Assembly (NCBI GenBank): GCA_037046615.1
Contig: JBAOHD010000017.1
Coordinates: 124,001 to 188,000, forward strand
From: Phosphoribacter sp037046615
GTDB taxonomy: Bacteria; Actinomycetota; Actinomycetes; Actinomycetales; Dermatophilaceae
Direction: 5' to 3'
DNA: 64,000 nt
Positions within the stretch are counted from its first letter, which is position 1, and each line of letters starts with the position of its first letter. This document shows, piece by piece, positions 1 through 9,798 of this stretch. Under the pieces are notes generated by a model that was given only the letters and a program-made list of their open reading frames with translations, searched no databases and was not told the origin of the DNA. Made by a program: the position numbers and the translations under genes.

Positions 1-627
1 AGCATGGGCACCGAGAAGTCGACCGGCTTCGGCATCTTCAGCCTGTCCGGTCACGTGACCAACCCGGGCCAGTTCGAGGCCCCGCTCGGCATCACGATGC
101 GCGAGCTCATCGAGCTTGCCGGCGGCATCCGCAAGGGTCACGAGATCAAGTTCTGGACCCCTGGTGGATCCTCGACGCCGATCTTCACCAAGGACCACCT
201 CGACATCCCGCTCGACTTCGACTCCGTGGCCGCAGCCGGCTCCATGCTCGGCACCCGGGCGTTGCAAGTCTTCGACGAGACGGTGTCGGTCGTCCGGGCC
301 GTCAGCCGGTGGACCGACTTCTACGCCCACGAGTCCTGTGGCAAGTGCACCCCGTGCCGTGAGGGCACGTGGTGGCTCAAGCAGATCATGGAGCGCCTGG
401 AACACGGCCACGGCCAGCAGGGCGACATCGAAAAGCTCCAGGACATCTGCGACAACATCCTCGGGCGTTCGTTCTGTGCGCTCGGTGACGCCGCGACGAG
501 CCCCATCGCCTCGGGCATTAAGTACTTCCGCGAGGAGTTCGAAGCCGGCATGCACACCCCGGCCGCGACCCTCTTCCCGCCGGCAGCGTCGGCACTGTTC
601 GACGTGAAGGAGGCCGCGTCCGCATGA
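1..627 (+). CDS. nuoF: NADH-quinone oxidoreductase subunit F, C-terminal part
   Basis: The gene is cut by the left window edge, so only about the last 208 residues are present. NuoF is the NADH- and FMN-binding subunit of respiratory complex I and also carries iron-sulfur cluster N3. The visible part contains the N3 ligands SCGKCTPCREG (three Cys, window residues about 112-118) and the distal Cys in RSFCALGD (about residue 158). The SLBB region lies before them (GHVTNPGQFE). The NADH/FMN domain must be upstream of base 1. The stop codon overlaps the nuoG start by four bases (ATGA), as expected for a translationally coupled nuo operon. The ATG at base 4 is internal, not the true start. Confidence 0.96.
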   Translation, partial: SMGTEKSTGFGIFSLSGHVTNPGQFEAPLGITMRELIELAGGIRKGHEIKFWTPGGSSTPIFTKDHLDIPLDFDSVAAAGSMLGTRALQVFDETVSVVRAVSRWTDFYAHESCGKCTPCREGTWWLKQIMERLEHGHGQQGDIEKLQDICDNILGRSFCALGDAATSPIASGIKYFREEFEAGMHTPAATLFPPAASALFDVKEAASA

Positions 628-3089
628 CCGCGACCACGACGAGCGCCCCGGGGCCTGCCGAGGCACCCAAGCCCGAGATGGTGAGTCTCACCATCGACGG
701 ACGGGACGTGAGTGTGCCCAAGGGCACGCTCATCATCCGGGCTGCCGAAACACTCGGCATCGAGATCCCGCGCTTCTGTGACCACCCCGCCCTCGACCCG
801 GTTGGCGCCTGCCGCCAGTGCCTCGTCGACGTCGGGATGCCCGACCGCGAGGGCGTCATGCGCCCCATGCCCAAGCCGCAGGCCTCGTGCACGATGACGG
901 TCTCCCCGGGCATGGTCGTCAACACCCAAGTGACATCCCCGGTGGCCGACAAGGCCCAACAGGGCGTCATGGAGTTCCTCCTCATCAACCACCCGCTCGA
1001 CTGTCCGGTCTGTGACAAGGGTGGCGAGTGCCCGCTGCAAAACCAGGCACTCTCCCACGGCCGCGCGACGAGCCGATTCACCGATGTCAAGCGCACCTTC
1101 GCCAAGCCGATCAACATCTCGACCCAGGTCCTGCTCGACCGCGAGCGCTGCGTCCTGTGCCAGCGGTGCACCCGCTTCTCCGACGAGATCGCCGGTGACA
1201 AGTTCATCAACCTTGTCGAGCGCGGCGCGATGCAGCAGATCGGCATCTACGAGGAACAGCCCTTCCAGTCCTACTTCTCGGGCAACACCGTCCAGATCTG
1301 CCCGGTCGGGGCGTTGACGGGCGCGGCATACCGCTTCCGCTCCCGCCCGTTCGACCTCGTGTCGACCCCCGGCGTCTGCGAGCACTGCGCGTCCGGGTGC
1401 GCGCTGCGCACCGACCACCGCCGCGGCGTCGTCCTGCGCCGGATGGCCATCGACGACCCGGCCGTCAACGGCGAGTGGAACTGCGACAAGGGCCGCTGGG
1501 CCTTCCAGTACGCCACGTTGCCCGACCGCCTCGAGTTGCCGCTCATCCGTCAGGCCGACGGCACGATGCGTGCCGCAGGGTGGCCCGAGGCCCTCGAGGT
1601 CGCTGCCGCCGGCCTGCGCGCTGCGAAGGCTGCCGCGGTGCTCACCGGTGGCCGCGTGACCGCCGAAGACGCCTACGCCTACGGCAAGTTTGCCCGGATC
1701 GCCTTGGGCACCAACGACATCGACTTCCGTGCCCGGCCGCACTCGGCGGAGGAGACCGACTTCCTCGCGGCGTCGGTCGTCACGACGGGCATCGACGCCA
1801 ACGGTCAGGGCACCGGAGTGTCCTACGCCGACCTCGACACGGCCGGCACCGTCCTGCTCGTGGGCTTCGAGCCCGAGGAAGAGTCGCCGATCGTCTTCCT
1901 GCGGCTGCGCCGCGCGATGCGCAAGGCCCGGACTGCGGTGTATGCCGTGGCCCCCTTCGCGACCCGCGGCCTGGTCAAGCTCGGTGGGCAGCTCATCCCG
2001 ACGGCTCCCGGAGCCGAGTCGCAGTCGCTGCTCAACCTCGGCACGACCGCCGAGGGCGTCGCCGCCCTCGAGGGTCTGCACTCCGGCCGCGGGGTCATCC
2101 TGCTCGGGGAGCGGCTCGCCACGTCGTCGCGGGCCTTCGACGCCGCGCTCGACCTCGCCAAGACCACCGGCGCCAAGCTCGCGTGGATCCCGCGTCGTGC
2201 GGGTGAGCGTGGAGCACTGGCCGCCGGCGCCCTCGGCGCGCTGCTGCCGGGTGGCCGTCCCACGGCATACTTCGATGCCCGCAAGGAGGTCGCGCAGGTC
2301 TGGGGGGTGGACTACCTTCCCGCCAAGACCGGCCGGGACACCGCCGGCATCCTCGCGGCCGCCGCCAAGGGTGAGATCGACGCGCTCGTCGTCGGCGGGG
2401 TCGACCCAGCCGACCTCGGGCTCACCGACCCCACGAAGGTCTTCGGCAAGCCCTTCGTCGTGTCGCTCGAAGTCCGCTCGTCGGGCGTCACGGCATACGC
2501 CGATGTCGTCCTGCCGGTCGCGAGCCATGCCGAAAAGGCGGGCACCTTCCTCACGTGGGAGGGGCGCCCGCGCGAGTTCGGCGCGGCGCTGGCCAGCAAC
2601 GCGATGAGCGACCACCGGGTCCTGGACATGCTCGCCGGTGAACTCGGGGTATTCCTCGAGACGCGCACCCAGGAGCAGATCCACCAGCAGTTCGAGGCAC
2701 TCGGCCCGTGGACCGGCGCGACTGCCGAGGCGCACGCGCATGGTATGCCGGTCGAGCCCTCCGGCGACGGTGACGTCATCCTCGCCACCTGGCCCATGCT
2801 GCTAGACCTCGGCCGGCTCCAGGACGGCGAACCCTTCCTCGCGGGCACCGCCCGCGAGTCCGTCGTGCGCGTCGGCCCGCAGCTAGCCGCAGCCCTCGAG
2901 GTTTCGTGCGGCGACGAGGTCACCGTCTCGACCGACCGGGGCGCGATCACACTGCCGGTCAAGGTCACCGACGACATGGTGCCGGGAGTCGTCTGGCTCC
3001 CGACCAACTCTGCGGGCTCGACGGTCCGCGCGACGCTGGGCGCCGACGCCGGCAGCCGCGTCACGGTCACGAAGGGTGGTGCCCAGTGA
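624..3089 (+). CDS. nuoG: NADH-quinone oxidoreductase subunit G
   Basis: This 821-residue protein is the large iron-sulfur subunit of complex I and carries electrons from NuoF toward NuoI/NuoB. In order it shows a 2Fe-2S ferredoxin domain (RFCDHPALDPVGACRQCL, then a fourth Cys in CTMTV), the His-Cys3 cluster (HPLDCPVCDKGGECPLQ), a 4Fe-4S site (RCVLCQRCTRF and QICPVGALTG), and the extra N7-type ligands (VCEHCASGCAL with a distal NCDKGRW). A long molybdopterin-oxidoreductase-like domain completes it. N7 is present in only some bacteria. The ATG overlaps the nuoF stop, and the stop shares one base with the nuoH start. Length is normal for actinobacteria. Confidence 0.97.
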   Translation: MTATTTSAPGPAEAPKPEMVSLTIDGRDVSVPKGTLIIRAAETLGIEIPRFCDHPALDPVGACRQCLVDVGMPDREGVMRPMPKPQASCTMTVSPGMVVNTQVTSPVADKAQQGVMEFLLINHPLDCPVCDKGGECPLQNQALSHGRATSRFTDVKRTFAKPINISTQVLLDRERCVLCQRCTRFSDEIAGDKFINLVERGAMQQIGIYEEQPFQSYFSGNTVQICPVGALTGAAYRFRSRPFDLVSTPGVCEHCASGCALRTDHRRGVVLRRMAIDDPAVNGEWNCDKGRWAFQYATLPDRLELPLIRQADGTMRAAGWPEALEVAAAGLRAAKAAAVLTGGRVTAEDAYAYGKFARIALGTNDIDFRARPHSAEETDFLAASVVTTGIDANGQGTGVSYADLDTAGTVLLVGFEPEEESPIVFLRLRRAMRKARTAVYAVAPFATRGLVKLGGQLIPTAPGAESQSLLNLGTTAEGVAALEGLHSGRGVILLGERLATSSRAFDAALDLAKTTGAKLAWIPRRAGERGALAAGALGALLPGGRPTAYFDARKEVAQVWGVDYLPAKTGRDTAGILAAAAKGEIDALVVGGVDPADLGLTDPTKVFGKPFVVSLEVRSSGVTAYADVVLPVASHAEKAGTFLTWEGRPREFGAALASNAMSDHRVLDMLAGELGVFLETRTQEQIHQQFEALGPWTGATAEAHAHGMPVEPSGDGDVILATWPMLLDLGRLQDGEPFLAGTARESVVRVGPQLAAALEVSCGDEVTVSTDRGAITLPVKVTDDMVPGVVWLPTNSAGSTVRATLGADAGSRVTVTKGGAQ

Positions 3090-4465
3090 TGGTTCCCCTG
3101 TTCGGCGTCATGTCGGGGTCCGACAACCCCGTCGCCGACTTCAGCGACACGCCGTTGTGGTTGTCGCTGGTCAAGGCGCTGTTCATCTTCGTCTACCTGC
3201 TCGTGTCGACCCTGCTCGTCATCTGGTTCGAGCGGCGCATCATCGGCCGGATGCAGCAGCGCCCCGGACCCAACCGCAACGGGCCTTTCGGCCTCCTGCA
3301 GACCCTCGCCGACGGCATGAAGTCGATGTTCAAGGAAGACGTGACCCCGGCTGCGGCCGACCGCGTCGTCTTCACGTTGGCACCGATCATCGCCGCGACG
3401 ATGGCGTTCATCTCCTTCGGGATCATCCCGCTCGGCGGCTACGTCACGATGTTCGGTCACCGCACCCCGCTGCAGTTGACCGACGCTCCCGTGGCCGTCC
3501 TCCTCGTGCTCGCGGTAGCCGCGGTCGGCGTCTACGGCATCGTCATGGCCGGATGGTCCTCCGGGTCGACCTATCCGCTGCTCGGTGGGCTGCGGTCGAC
3601 CGCCCAGGTCATCTCCTACGAGATTGCCATGGGCCTGTCGCTCGTCGCGGTCTTCCTCTACAGCGGCTCGATGTCCACGAGCCAGATCGTCGCCTCGCAG
3701 ACCGGCTTCGACAGCAACCCGTGGTTCATCATCTCCGCCTTCCCGTCGTTCCTCGTCTACCTCGTGACGATGGTCGGCGAGACCAACCGGTTGCCGTTCG
3801 ACCTCGCCGAAGGTGAGGGCGAGATCGTCGGTGGCTTCCACACCGAATACGGCTCGATGCGGTTCGCGATGTTCTTCCTCGCCGAATACGTCAACATGTT
3901 CACCGTCGCCGCGCTGGCCACGACCCTCTTCCTCGGCGGATGGCAGTGCCCGCCGCCGCTGTCGATGATCGGCGACGGCCTGCTCACCGGCGGCTGGTGG
4001 GGACTGCTGTGGTTCACGCTCAAGATGTGGATCTTCATGTTCGTGTTCGTGTGGTTGCGTGGCTCGCTGCCCCGTGTCCGCTACGACCAGTTCATGCACT
4101 TCGGCTGGAAGCTGCTCATCCCCGGCACCATCGTCTGGGTCGTCTTCCTGGCCTTCATCCGCGGCGCCCAGAACGGCTGGTTCGGCACGGCCGGTGTCGC
4201 CATCGCCGGGCGCTCGATCACCTGGGCGGCGCTGGCGATCGGTGCCCTGTTCGTCGTCCTCGCGCTCGTCGCGTCATGGATCCGAGACGGCATTGCGGAG
4301 AGTAAGGCCGCAGCCGTCCCCGAGCGACCGGACGAGGTCGACCCCTTCGAGGGCGGCTACCCCGTCCCGCCGCTGCCGGGCCAGACATTGCGCGAACCCC
4401 AGGGGCACGGCATACCCGCCGTCGAAGCCTCGATGCTGACCGCCAAGGAGGACGTCCGTGGCTGA
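3089..4465 (+). CDS. nuoH: NADH-quinone oxidoreductase subunit H
   Basis: This 458-residue polytopic membrane protein joins the peripheral arm of complex I to its proton-pumping arm and forms part of the quinone pocket. Family signatures are visible: ERRIIGRMQQRPGPNR after the first helix and GETNRLPFDLAEGEGE in the middle, both part of the acidic E-channel and quinone-site loops. I start it at the ATG overlapping the nuoG stop by one base; an ATG 21 bases downstream is an alternative. The C-terminal tail of about 60 residues is hydrophilic, as is common in actinobacterial NuoH. The tail contains GHGIPA, in which an ATA isoleucine codon comes from a copy of the iterated GTATGCCG motif. Confidence 0.97.
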   Translation: MVPLFGVMSGSDNPVADFSDTPLWLSLVKALFIFVYLLVSTLLVIWFERRIIGRMQQRPGPNRNGPFGLLQTLADGMKSMFKEDVTPAAADRVVFTLAPIIAATMAFISFGIIPLGGYVTMFGHRTPLQLTDAPVAVLLVLAVAAVGVYGIVMAGWSSGSTYPLLGGLRSTAQVISYEIAMGLSLVAVFLYSGSMSTSQIVASQTGFDSNPWFIISAFPSFLVYLVTMVGETNRLPFDLAEGEGEIVGGFHTEYGSMRFAMFFLAEYVNMFTVAALATTLFLGGWQCPPPLSMIGDGLLTGGWWGLLWFTLKMWIFMFVFVWLRGSLPRVRYDQFMHFGWKLLIPGTIVWVVFLAFIRGAQNGWFGTAGVAIAGRSITWAALAIGALFVVLALVASWIRDGIAESKAAAVPERPDEVDPFEGGYPVPPLPGQTLREPQGHGIPAVEASMLTAKEDVRG

Positions 4466-5186
4466 CAATCTGCCGGCCGAGCGACCCGATCAGGGGGCGC
4501 TGCCCTCGACGGGACACCGCTCGGCGCCCAGCGAGACCCCCAAGGGTGGTCCGCTCGGGGAGGCGACCTACAAGCCCGTCGCCGGCTTCGCCGTCACCTT
4601 CGAGACCATGTTCCGGAAGGTCTACACCGAGGAATACCCCGAGGTGAAGCGGCCGACCGCAGAGCGCTACCACGGTCGGCACCAACTCAACCGTCACCCT
4701 GACGGCCTCGAGAAGTGCATCGGCTGCGAGCTGTGCGCCTGGGCGTGCCCAGCCGACGCGATCCTCGTCGAAGGCGCCGACAACGACGACACCCCGGCCT
4801 CTGAGGGCGGCGGCGGTCGTTTCTCCCCGGGCGAGCGCTACGGGCGCGTCTACCAGATCAACTACTTGCGGTGCATCTTCTGCGGGTTGTGCATCGAGGC
4901 GTGCCCGACGCGTGCCCTGACGATGACCAACGAATACGAGCTCGCCGACAACAACCGCGCCGACCTCATCTTCACCAAGGACCAACTGCTCGCGCCGCTG
5001 CAGGAAGGCATGGTCGCCGCTCCCCACCCCATGGTCGAGGGCATGGAAGAGCGTGACTACTACCTCGGCAAGGTCGCCTCGGCGACCGACGCCCAGCGCG
5101 AGTGGGTCGAGGCGCAGGAGAGTGCGGCGGAATCGCATCACGAGCAGGCCGCCGACATGGAGGATGAGGGAGGTATGCCGCGATGA
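4458..5186 (+). CDS. nuoI: NADH-quinone oxidoreductase subunit I
   Basis: This 242-residue ferredoxin-type subunit of complex I carries clusters N6a and N6b. Two canonical 4Fe-4S motifs are present: CIGCELCAWACPADAI and CIFCGLCIEACPTRAL. The start is a GTG lying eight bases inside the end of nuoH, and the stop overlaps the nuoJ ATG. The N-terminal 50 residues before the conserved core and the acidic C-terminal 40 residues are extensions typical of actinobacterial NuoI. Confidence 0.97.
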   Translation: MADNLPAERPDQGALPSTGHRSAPSETPKGGPLGEATYKPVAGFAVTFETMFRKVYTEEYPEVKRPTAERYHGRHQLNRHPDGLEKCIGCELCAWACPADAILVEGADNDDTPASEGGGGRFSPGERYGRVYQINYLRCIFCGLCIEACPTRALTMTNEYELADNNRADLIFTKDQLLAPLQEGMVAAPHPMVEGMEERDYYLGKVASATDAQREWVEAQESAAESHHEQAADMEDEGGMPR

Positions 5187-5953
5187 TCGGCTCCGGCGAA
5201 ACGCTGCTCTTCTGGATCCTCGCCCCGCTCATGGTGATCGCGGCGATGGGCCTGCTGTTCACCCGCAAGGCCGTGCACTCGGCATTGTGCATGGCCTTCG
5301 TCATGGTCAATCTCGGCGTGCTCTACCTCGCCCAACAGGCCGAGTTCCTCGGCGTCGTCCAGGTGTTCGTCTACACCGGCGCCGTGATGATGCTCTTCCT
5401 CTTCGTCCTCATGCTCATCGGCGTCGACTCGTCCGACTCTTTCGTCGAGACGATCCGCGGCCACCGTGTGGCGTCGCTACTCGTCGCGGCGGGGCTCGCC
5501 GGGGTCATGGTCCTGGCGGCCGGGTCGCTCGTCCTGCCCACCCCGGTGGGGCTGGACAAGGTCAACGCCTCGCCGGGCAATGTCTCGGGGCTCGCGCAGC
5601 TGATCTTCGGCAACTACGTCTGGGTCTTCGAGCTCACCTCGGCACTGCTCATCACCGCGGCGCTCGGCGCAATGGTCCTCGCCCACCGCGAGCGCCTGTC
5701 GGCCAAGCCGAGCCAGCGCGCCCTCGCGGCCGCCCGGGTCAAGAGCAACACCTACGTCGCCGGTCTGCCGGCACCCGGTGTCTACGCCCGGTCCAACTCC
5801 GTCGACACGCCGGCCCTGCTGCCCGACGGCACCCCGAGTGCGCTGTCGGTCTCTCGGGTGCTCGTGGCACGTGATCAGATCGTCGACCCGGACGAATACT
5901 CCGCCGTCGACGAGCGCGTCGAGCGCGAGATCGAGGAGGGGAGGGCCAAGTGA
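5183..5953 (+). CDS. nuoJ: NADH-quinone oxidoreductase subunit J
   Basis: This 256-residue membrane subunit lies in the antiporter-like arm of complex I. It has five hydrophobic segments in the first 165 residues, including the conserved VFVYTGAVMMLFLFVLM stretch around the pi-bulge helix. A hydrophilic C-terminal tail of about 75 residues follows, which is longer than in enterobacteria and usual in actinobacteria. It is coupled to nuoI and nuoK by four-base overlaps at both ends. Confidence 0.96.
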   Translation: MIGSGETLLFWILAPLMVIAAMGLLFTRKAVHSALCMAFVMVNLGVLYLAQQAEFLGVVQVFVYTGAVMMLFLFVLMLIGVDSSDSFVETIRGHRVASLLVAAGLAGVMVLAAGSLVLPTPVGLDKVNASPGNVSGLAQLIFGNYVWVFELTSALLITAALGAMVLAHRERLSAKPSQRALAAARVKSNTYVAGLPAPGVYARSNSVDTPALLPDGTPSALSVSRVLVARDQIVDPDEYSAVDERVEREIEEGRAK

Positions 5954-6249
5954 GCCTCGTAAGCTATATCTACCTGTCGATCGCGCTTTTCTCGATCGGC
6001 GCCGCCACGGTGCTGTTGCGACGCAACGCGATCATCGTCTTCATGGGCATCGAGCTCATGCTCAACTCCGCCAACCTCGCCTTCGTGACCTTCGCGCGGA
6101 TGCACGGCCAACTCGACGGCCAAGTCATCGCGCTGTTCGTCATGGTCGTCGCGGCCGCCGAGGTCGTCGTGGGCCTGGCGATCATCATGGCGATCTTCCG
6201 TGCCCGCCGCTCGGCTTCGGTCGACGACGCCAACCTGCTGAAGCTGTAA
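5950..6249 (+). CDS. nuoK: NADH-quinone oxidoreductase subunit K
   Basis: This 99-residue, three-helix membrane subunit of complex I is related to MrpC. The two conserved membrane glutamates are visible, in FMGIELMLNSANL and in AAAEVVVGLA. Both are needed for proton translocation in the family. The start is a GTG overlapping the nuoJ stop (GTGA). The stop is followed 13 bases later by nuoL. Confidence 0.97.
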   Translation: MSLVSYIYLSIALFSIGAATVLLRRNAIIVFMGIELMLNSANLAFVTFARMHGQLDGQVIALFVMVVAAAEVVVGLAIIMAIFRARRSASVDDANLLKL

Positions 6250-6262
6250 GGGAGCGACGGAC

Positions 6263-8263
6263 GTGACTTCCTTCCTCAACCCCGCCTCGGGGCTGTCTGC
6301 ACTCGCCACCGGGATGCCGGTCGGCGAGCCAGGCGCTGCTGCGCTGGGTGCCAGCGGCATCACGGCATACGCGTGGCTGCTTGTCGCCCTGCCGCTGCTC
6401 GGGGCCGCCGTGCTCCTGGTCGGGGGCCGCCGGACCGACAAGTGGGGGCCGTTGCTGGCCACTGGCCTGTCGTGGGGCGCTTTCCTCGTCGGGCTCGGAG
6501 TGTTCTTCAACATCCTCGGGTATGCCGATGCCGAGCGCGCGCGCTCGCTCAAGCTCTTCTCGTGGATCGGCGCCGGGTCCTTCCAGCTCGACGCGGGGAT
6601 GCTGCTAGACCCGCTGTCGGTGTCCTTCGTGCTGCTCGTGACCTTCGTCGGGTCGCTCATCCACGTCTACTCCCTGGCTTACATGGAGCACGACCCGGAC
6701 AAGCGGCGCTTCTTCGCCTACCTCAACCTCTTCGTCGCGGCGATGCTCCTGCTCGTCCTCGCCGACTCCTACCTGCTGCTCTATGTCGGCTGGGAAGGCG
6801 TGGGCCTCGCGTCCTACCTGCTCATCGGCTTCTGGAACTGGAACCCTGCCTACGCGACGGCCGCCAACAAGGCGTTCATCGCCAACCGGGTCGGTGACCT
6901 CGGGCTCGGCGTCGCGATCATGGCGATGTTCTGGCAGTTCGGGAAGGTCGACTTCGCATCGGTCAACGCCGGTGTGGCCGCCATGGGCGAGGCCAACAAG
7001 GGCGCCCTGACGGCGATCGGGCTGTTCCTCCTCCTCGCCGCCTGCGGCAAGTCGGCGCAGTTCCCCCTGCAGAGCTGGCTCGGAGACGCGATGGCCGGCC
7101 CGACCCCGGTGTCGGCGCTCATCCACGCCGCGACGATGGTCACGGCGGGCGTCTACCTCGTGGTCCGCAGCCACGTCATCTTCGACGGCGCGCCGACCGC
7201 CCAGACCGCCGTGGCGATCGTCGGCGCGATCACGCTGATGTTCGGCGCGATCGTCGGCTGTGCGAAAGACGACATCAAGAAGGCGCTCGCGGCCTCGACG
7301 ATGAGCCAGATCGGCTACATGATGCTTGCCGCCGGGCTCGGCCCGGTGGGCTACGTCTTCGCGATCTTCCACCTGCTCACCCACGGCTTCTTCAAGGCCG
7401 GGATGTTCCTCGGGGCGGGCTCGGTCATGCACGGCATGAACGACAAGGTCGACATGCGCGGCTTCGGCAACCTCTCGGGCGCCATGAAGATCACGTGGGC
7501 GACCTTCGGGCTCGGCTGGCTGGCCATCCTCGGGGTGCCGCCGTTCGCGGGCTTCTGGAGCAAGGACAAGATCATCGAGGCTGCCTTCATCGGTGAGGGC
7601 TGGCGGCCCTGGGTGCTCGGCTTCGCAACGCTCATCGGCGCCGGCATCACCGCCTTCTACATGTCCCGCCTGTTCTTCATGACCTTCCAGGGCAAGAAGC
7701 GCTGGCCCAAGGACGCCCACCCGCACGAGTCGCCTCGCCTGATGACCGTGCCGATGATCATCCTCTCGATGGGGTCGGCCTTCCTCGGTCTCGCGCTGGC
7801 GTGGCCGTTCGCCAAGGTTGCCCCGATCCAGGCCTGGCTCGGCCCGGTCGTCGGGTCCCATGAGGGCGGCGAGCACCACCCGGTCATCCCGGCGACGATG
7901 CTCATCGTGCTCACCCTGGCGGTCGTCGCCGTCGGGGTGGCCATCGCCTGGATGAAGTATTGGCGTGACCCCGTGCCCAAGGTGGCCCCGGTCGGCAGCC
8001 TGCTGACGCGCGCGGCCCGCAACGACCTTTACCAGGACCAGGTCAACGAAGGACTGCTCATGCGTCCCGGCATTCACGCCACCCGCGCGTTGGTCTTCGC
8101 CGACCAGCGTGGGGTCGACGGAGCTGTGGGTGGGCTCGCCGCTCTCGTCGGTGGCACGTCTGCTCGGGTCCGCAAACTCCAGAACGGCCTGGCTCGTTCG
8201 TATGCCCTGACGATGCTCCTCGGTGTCGTCGTGATCCTCGGTGCCGTGTGGGTGATGCAGTGA
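6263..8263 (+). CDS. nuoL: NADH-quinone oxidoreductase subunit L
   Basis: This 666-residue proton-pumping subunit of complex I is Mrp-antiporter-like, with about 16 membrane segments and a long lateral helix near the C-terminus. Family landmarks include YVGWEGVGLASYLLIGFW, the key lysine region CGKSAQFPLQSWLGDAM, and HAATMVTAGVY. The GTG start is preceded by GGGAGCGACGG as ribosome-binding site. The stop overlaps the nuoM ATG. About 30 extra N-terminal residues precede the first helix; a later start cannot be excluded. Confidence 0.97.
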   Translation: MTSFLNPASGLSALATGMPVGEPGAAALGASGITAYAWLLVALPLLGAAVLLVGGRRTDKWGPLLATGLSWGAFLVGLGVFFNILGYADAERARSLKLFSWIGAGSFQLDAGMLLDPLSVSFVLLVTFVGSLIHVYSLAYMEHDPDKRRFFAYLNLFVAAMLLLVLADSYLLLYVGWEGVGLASYLLIGFWNWNPAYATAANKAFIANRVGDLGLGVAIMAMFWQFGKVDFASVNAGVAAMGEANKGALTAIGLFLLLAACGKSAQFPLQSWLGDAMAGPTPVSALIHAATMVTAGVYLVVRSHVIFDGAPTAQTAVAIVGAITLMFGAIVGCAKDDIKKALAASTMSQIGYMMLAAGLGPVGYVFAIFHLLTHGFFKAGMFLGAGSVMHGMNDKVDMRGFGNLSGAMKITWATFGLGWLAILGVPPFAGFWSKDKIIEAAFIGEGWRPWVLGFATLIGAGITAFYMSRLFFMTFQGKKRWPKDAHPHESPRLMTVPMIILSMGSAFLGLALAWPFAKVAPIQAWLGPVVGSHEGGEHHPVIPATMLIVLTLAVVAVGVAIAWMKYWRDPVPKVAPVGSLLTRAARNDLYQDQVNEGLLMRPGIHATRALVFADQRGVDGAVGGLAALVGGTSARVRKLQNGLARSYALTMLLGVVVILGAVWVMQ

Positions 8264-9798
8264 TGAACCAGTTCCCCTGGCTGACCGTCCTCGGCCTGAT
8301 CCCCTTGGTCGGAGCCCTCGTGCTCTGGCTCGTGCCGGCTGCCGGTGCGCGCGCCAAGGAGATCGCGCTCGGTGCGTCCGTCGTCACCCTGCTCGTGGCC
8401 ATCGCCGCGGCGATGCAGTTCAAGACCAGCGGTGCGGAGAAGTTCCAGCTCGTCGAGCACCACGCGTGGATCCCGCAGTTCGGGGTGAGCTACGCCCTCG
8501 GTGTCGACGGCATCGCGCTTTCGCTCATCCTCATGTCGGTCATCCTCGTGCCGATCTGTCTGCTGGCCGCCTGGCGTGACCTGCCGGCGGAGCAGCAGGG
8601 CCGAGAGCGCCACTACTTCGCGCTCATGCTCGTCCTCGAGACCTTCATGATCGGGGTGTTCGCGGCGACCGACGTCTTCCTGTTCTACGTCTTCTTCGAG
8701 GCGATGCTCATCCCGGTCTACTTCCTCATCGGCCAGTTCGGTGGACCGCGTCGGCAGTATGCCGCGATGAAGTTCCTCCTCTTCTCGCTCGCCGGCGGGC
8801 TGATCATGCTGGCGGCAGTCATCGCCCTCTACATGCAGGGCCCGGGCGGGGCCGACGGGTTCCTCGTCACCAAGCTCACCGGCTTGCCGTTGGCGGAGTC
8901 GACCGAGCGGTGGATGTTCCTCGGCTTCTTCCTCGCCTTCGCGGTCAAGGCGCCGATGGTGCCAGTCCACACCTGGCTGCCCGACGCAGCGGCCGAATCC
9001 CGCCCAGCCACGGCGACGCTGCTCGTCGGTGTCCTCGACAAGGTCGGCACCTACGGGATGATCCGCTTCTGTCTCGAGCTTTTCCCGGGTGCGAGCAAGT
9101 GGGCCACGCCGGTGGTCATCGTCTTGGCGCTCGTCTCGATCATCTACGGGGCCCTCCTGGCCATCGGTCAGAAGGACCTCATGCGCCTGATCGCCTTCAC
9201 GTCGATCAGCCACTTCGGCTTCATTGTCCTGGGCATCTTCGCCCTGACGACGACGAGCTGGGCCGGGTCGAGCCTCTACATGGTCAACCACGGGTTCTCG
9301 ACCGCGGCGCTGTTCCTCTTCGCCGGCATGCTCATGCGGCGCAACAACGGCAGCAAGATGATCGACACCTATGGCGGGTGGCAGCGGGTCGTCCCGGGTC
9401 TGGCCGGCGTCTGGCTCGTCGCCGGCATGTCCTGCATCGCCTTGCCGGGTCTCGGGTCGTTTGTGTCCGAGTTCCTCGTCCTCGCCGGCACCTTCCAGCG
9501 CTACCAGGTCGTGGCGGTCATCGCGACGACGGGCATCATCCTCGCCGCGCTCTACATCCTGCTGATGTATAAGCGGACGATGACCGGGCCGAAGCCTGAG
9601 GGCCTCGACCACGTCCGTGACCTCAGCGCCCGCGAGAAGTGGGTTGCTGCGCCGCTCATCGCGCTCTTCCTCGTCCTCGGGTTCTATCCCAAGCCGGTCC
9701 TCGACATGGTCAACCCCGCGGTCACGAAGATCTTCTCCACAATCAAGGTCACCGATCCGGGGCCCATGGCTGGCACCGTGGAAGGGAGCACGAAGTGA
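8263..9798 (+). CDS. nuoM: NADH-quinone oxidoreductase subunit M
   Basis: This 511-residue antiporter-like proton-pumping subunit of complex I has about 14 membrane helices. Conserved features include FFEAMLIPVYFLIGQ (the membrane Glu), AFAVKAPMVPVHTWLPDAAAE (the membrane Lys and the HTWLPDAH-type motif) and SISHFGFIVLG. The ATG begins on the last base of the nuoL stop, and the end overlaps the nuoN GTG by four bases. Confidence 0.97.
   Translation: MNQFPWLTVLGLIPLVGALVLWLVPAAGARAKEIALGASVVTLLVAIAAAMQFKTSGAEKFQLVEHHAWIPQFGVSYALGVDGIALSLILMSVILVPICLLAAWRDLPAEQQGRERHYFALMLVLETFMIGVFAATDVFLFYVFFEAMLIPVYFLIGQFGGPRRQYAAMKFLLFSLAGGLIMLAAVIALYMQGPGGADGFLVTKLTGLPLAESTERWMFLGFFLAFAVKAPMVPVHTWLPDAAAESRPATATLLVGVLDKVGTYGMIRFCLELFPGASKWATPVVIVLALVSIIYGALLAIGQKDLMRLIAFTSISHFGFIVLGIFALTTTSWAGSSLYMVNHGFSTAALFLFAGMLMRRNNGSKMIDTYGGWQRVVPGLAGVWLVAGMSCIALPGLGSFVSEFLVLAGTFQRYQVVAVIATTGIILAALYILLMYKRTMTGPKPEGLDHVRDLSAREKWVAAPLIALFLVLGFYPKPVLDMVNPAVTKIFSTIKVTDPGPMAGTVEGSTK

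Noticed and set aside
321..2741. 806-codon open frame on the minus strand opposite nuoG
   Set aside because: It is a mirror frame produced by GC-rich third codon positions of nuoG; it has low-complexity Arg/Gly/Asp content and no domain.
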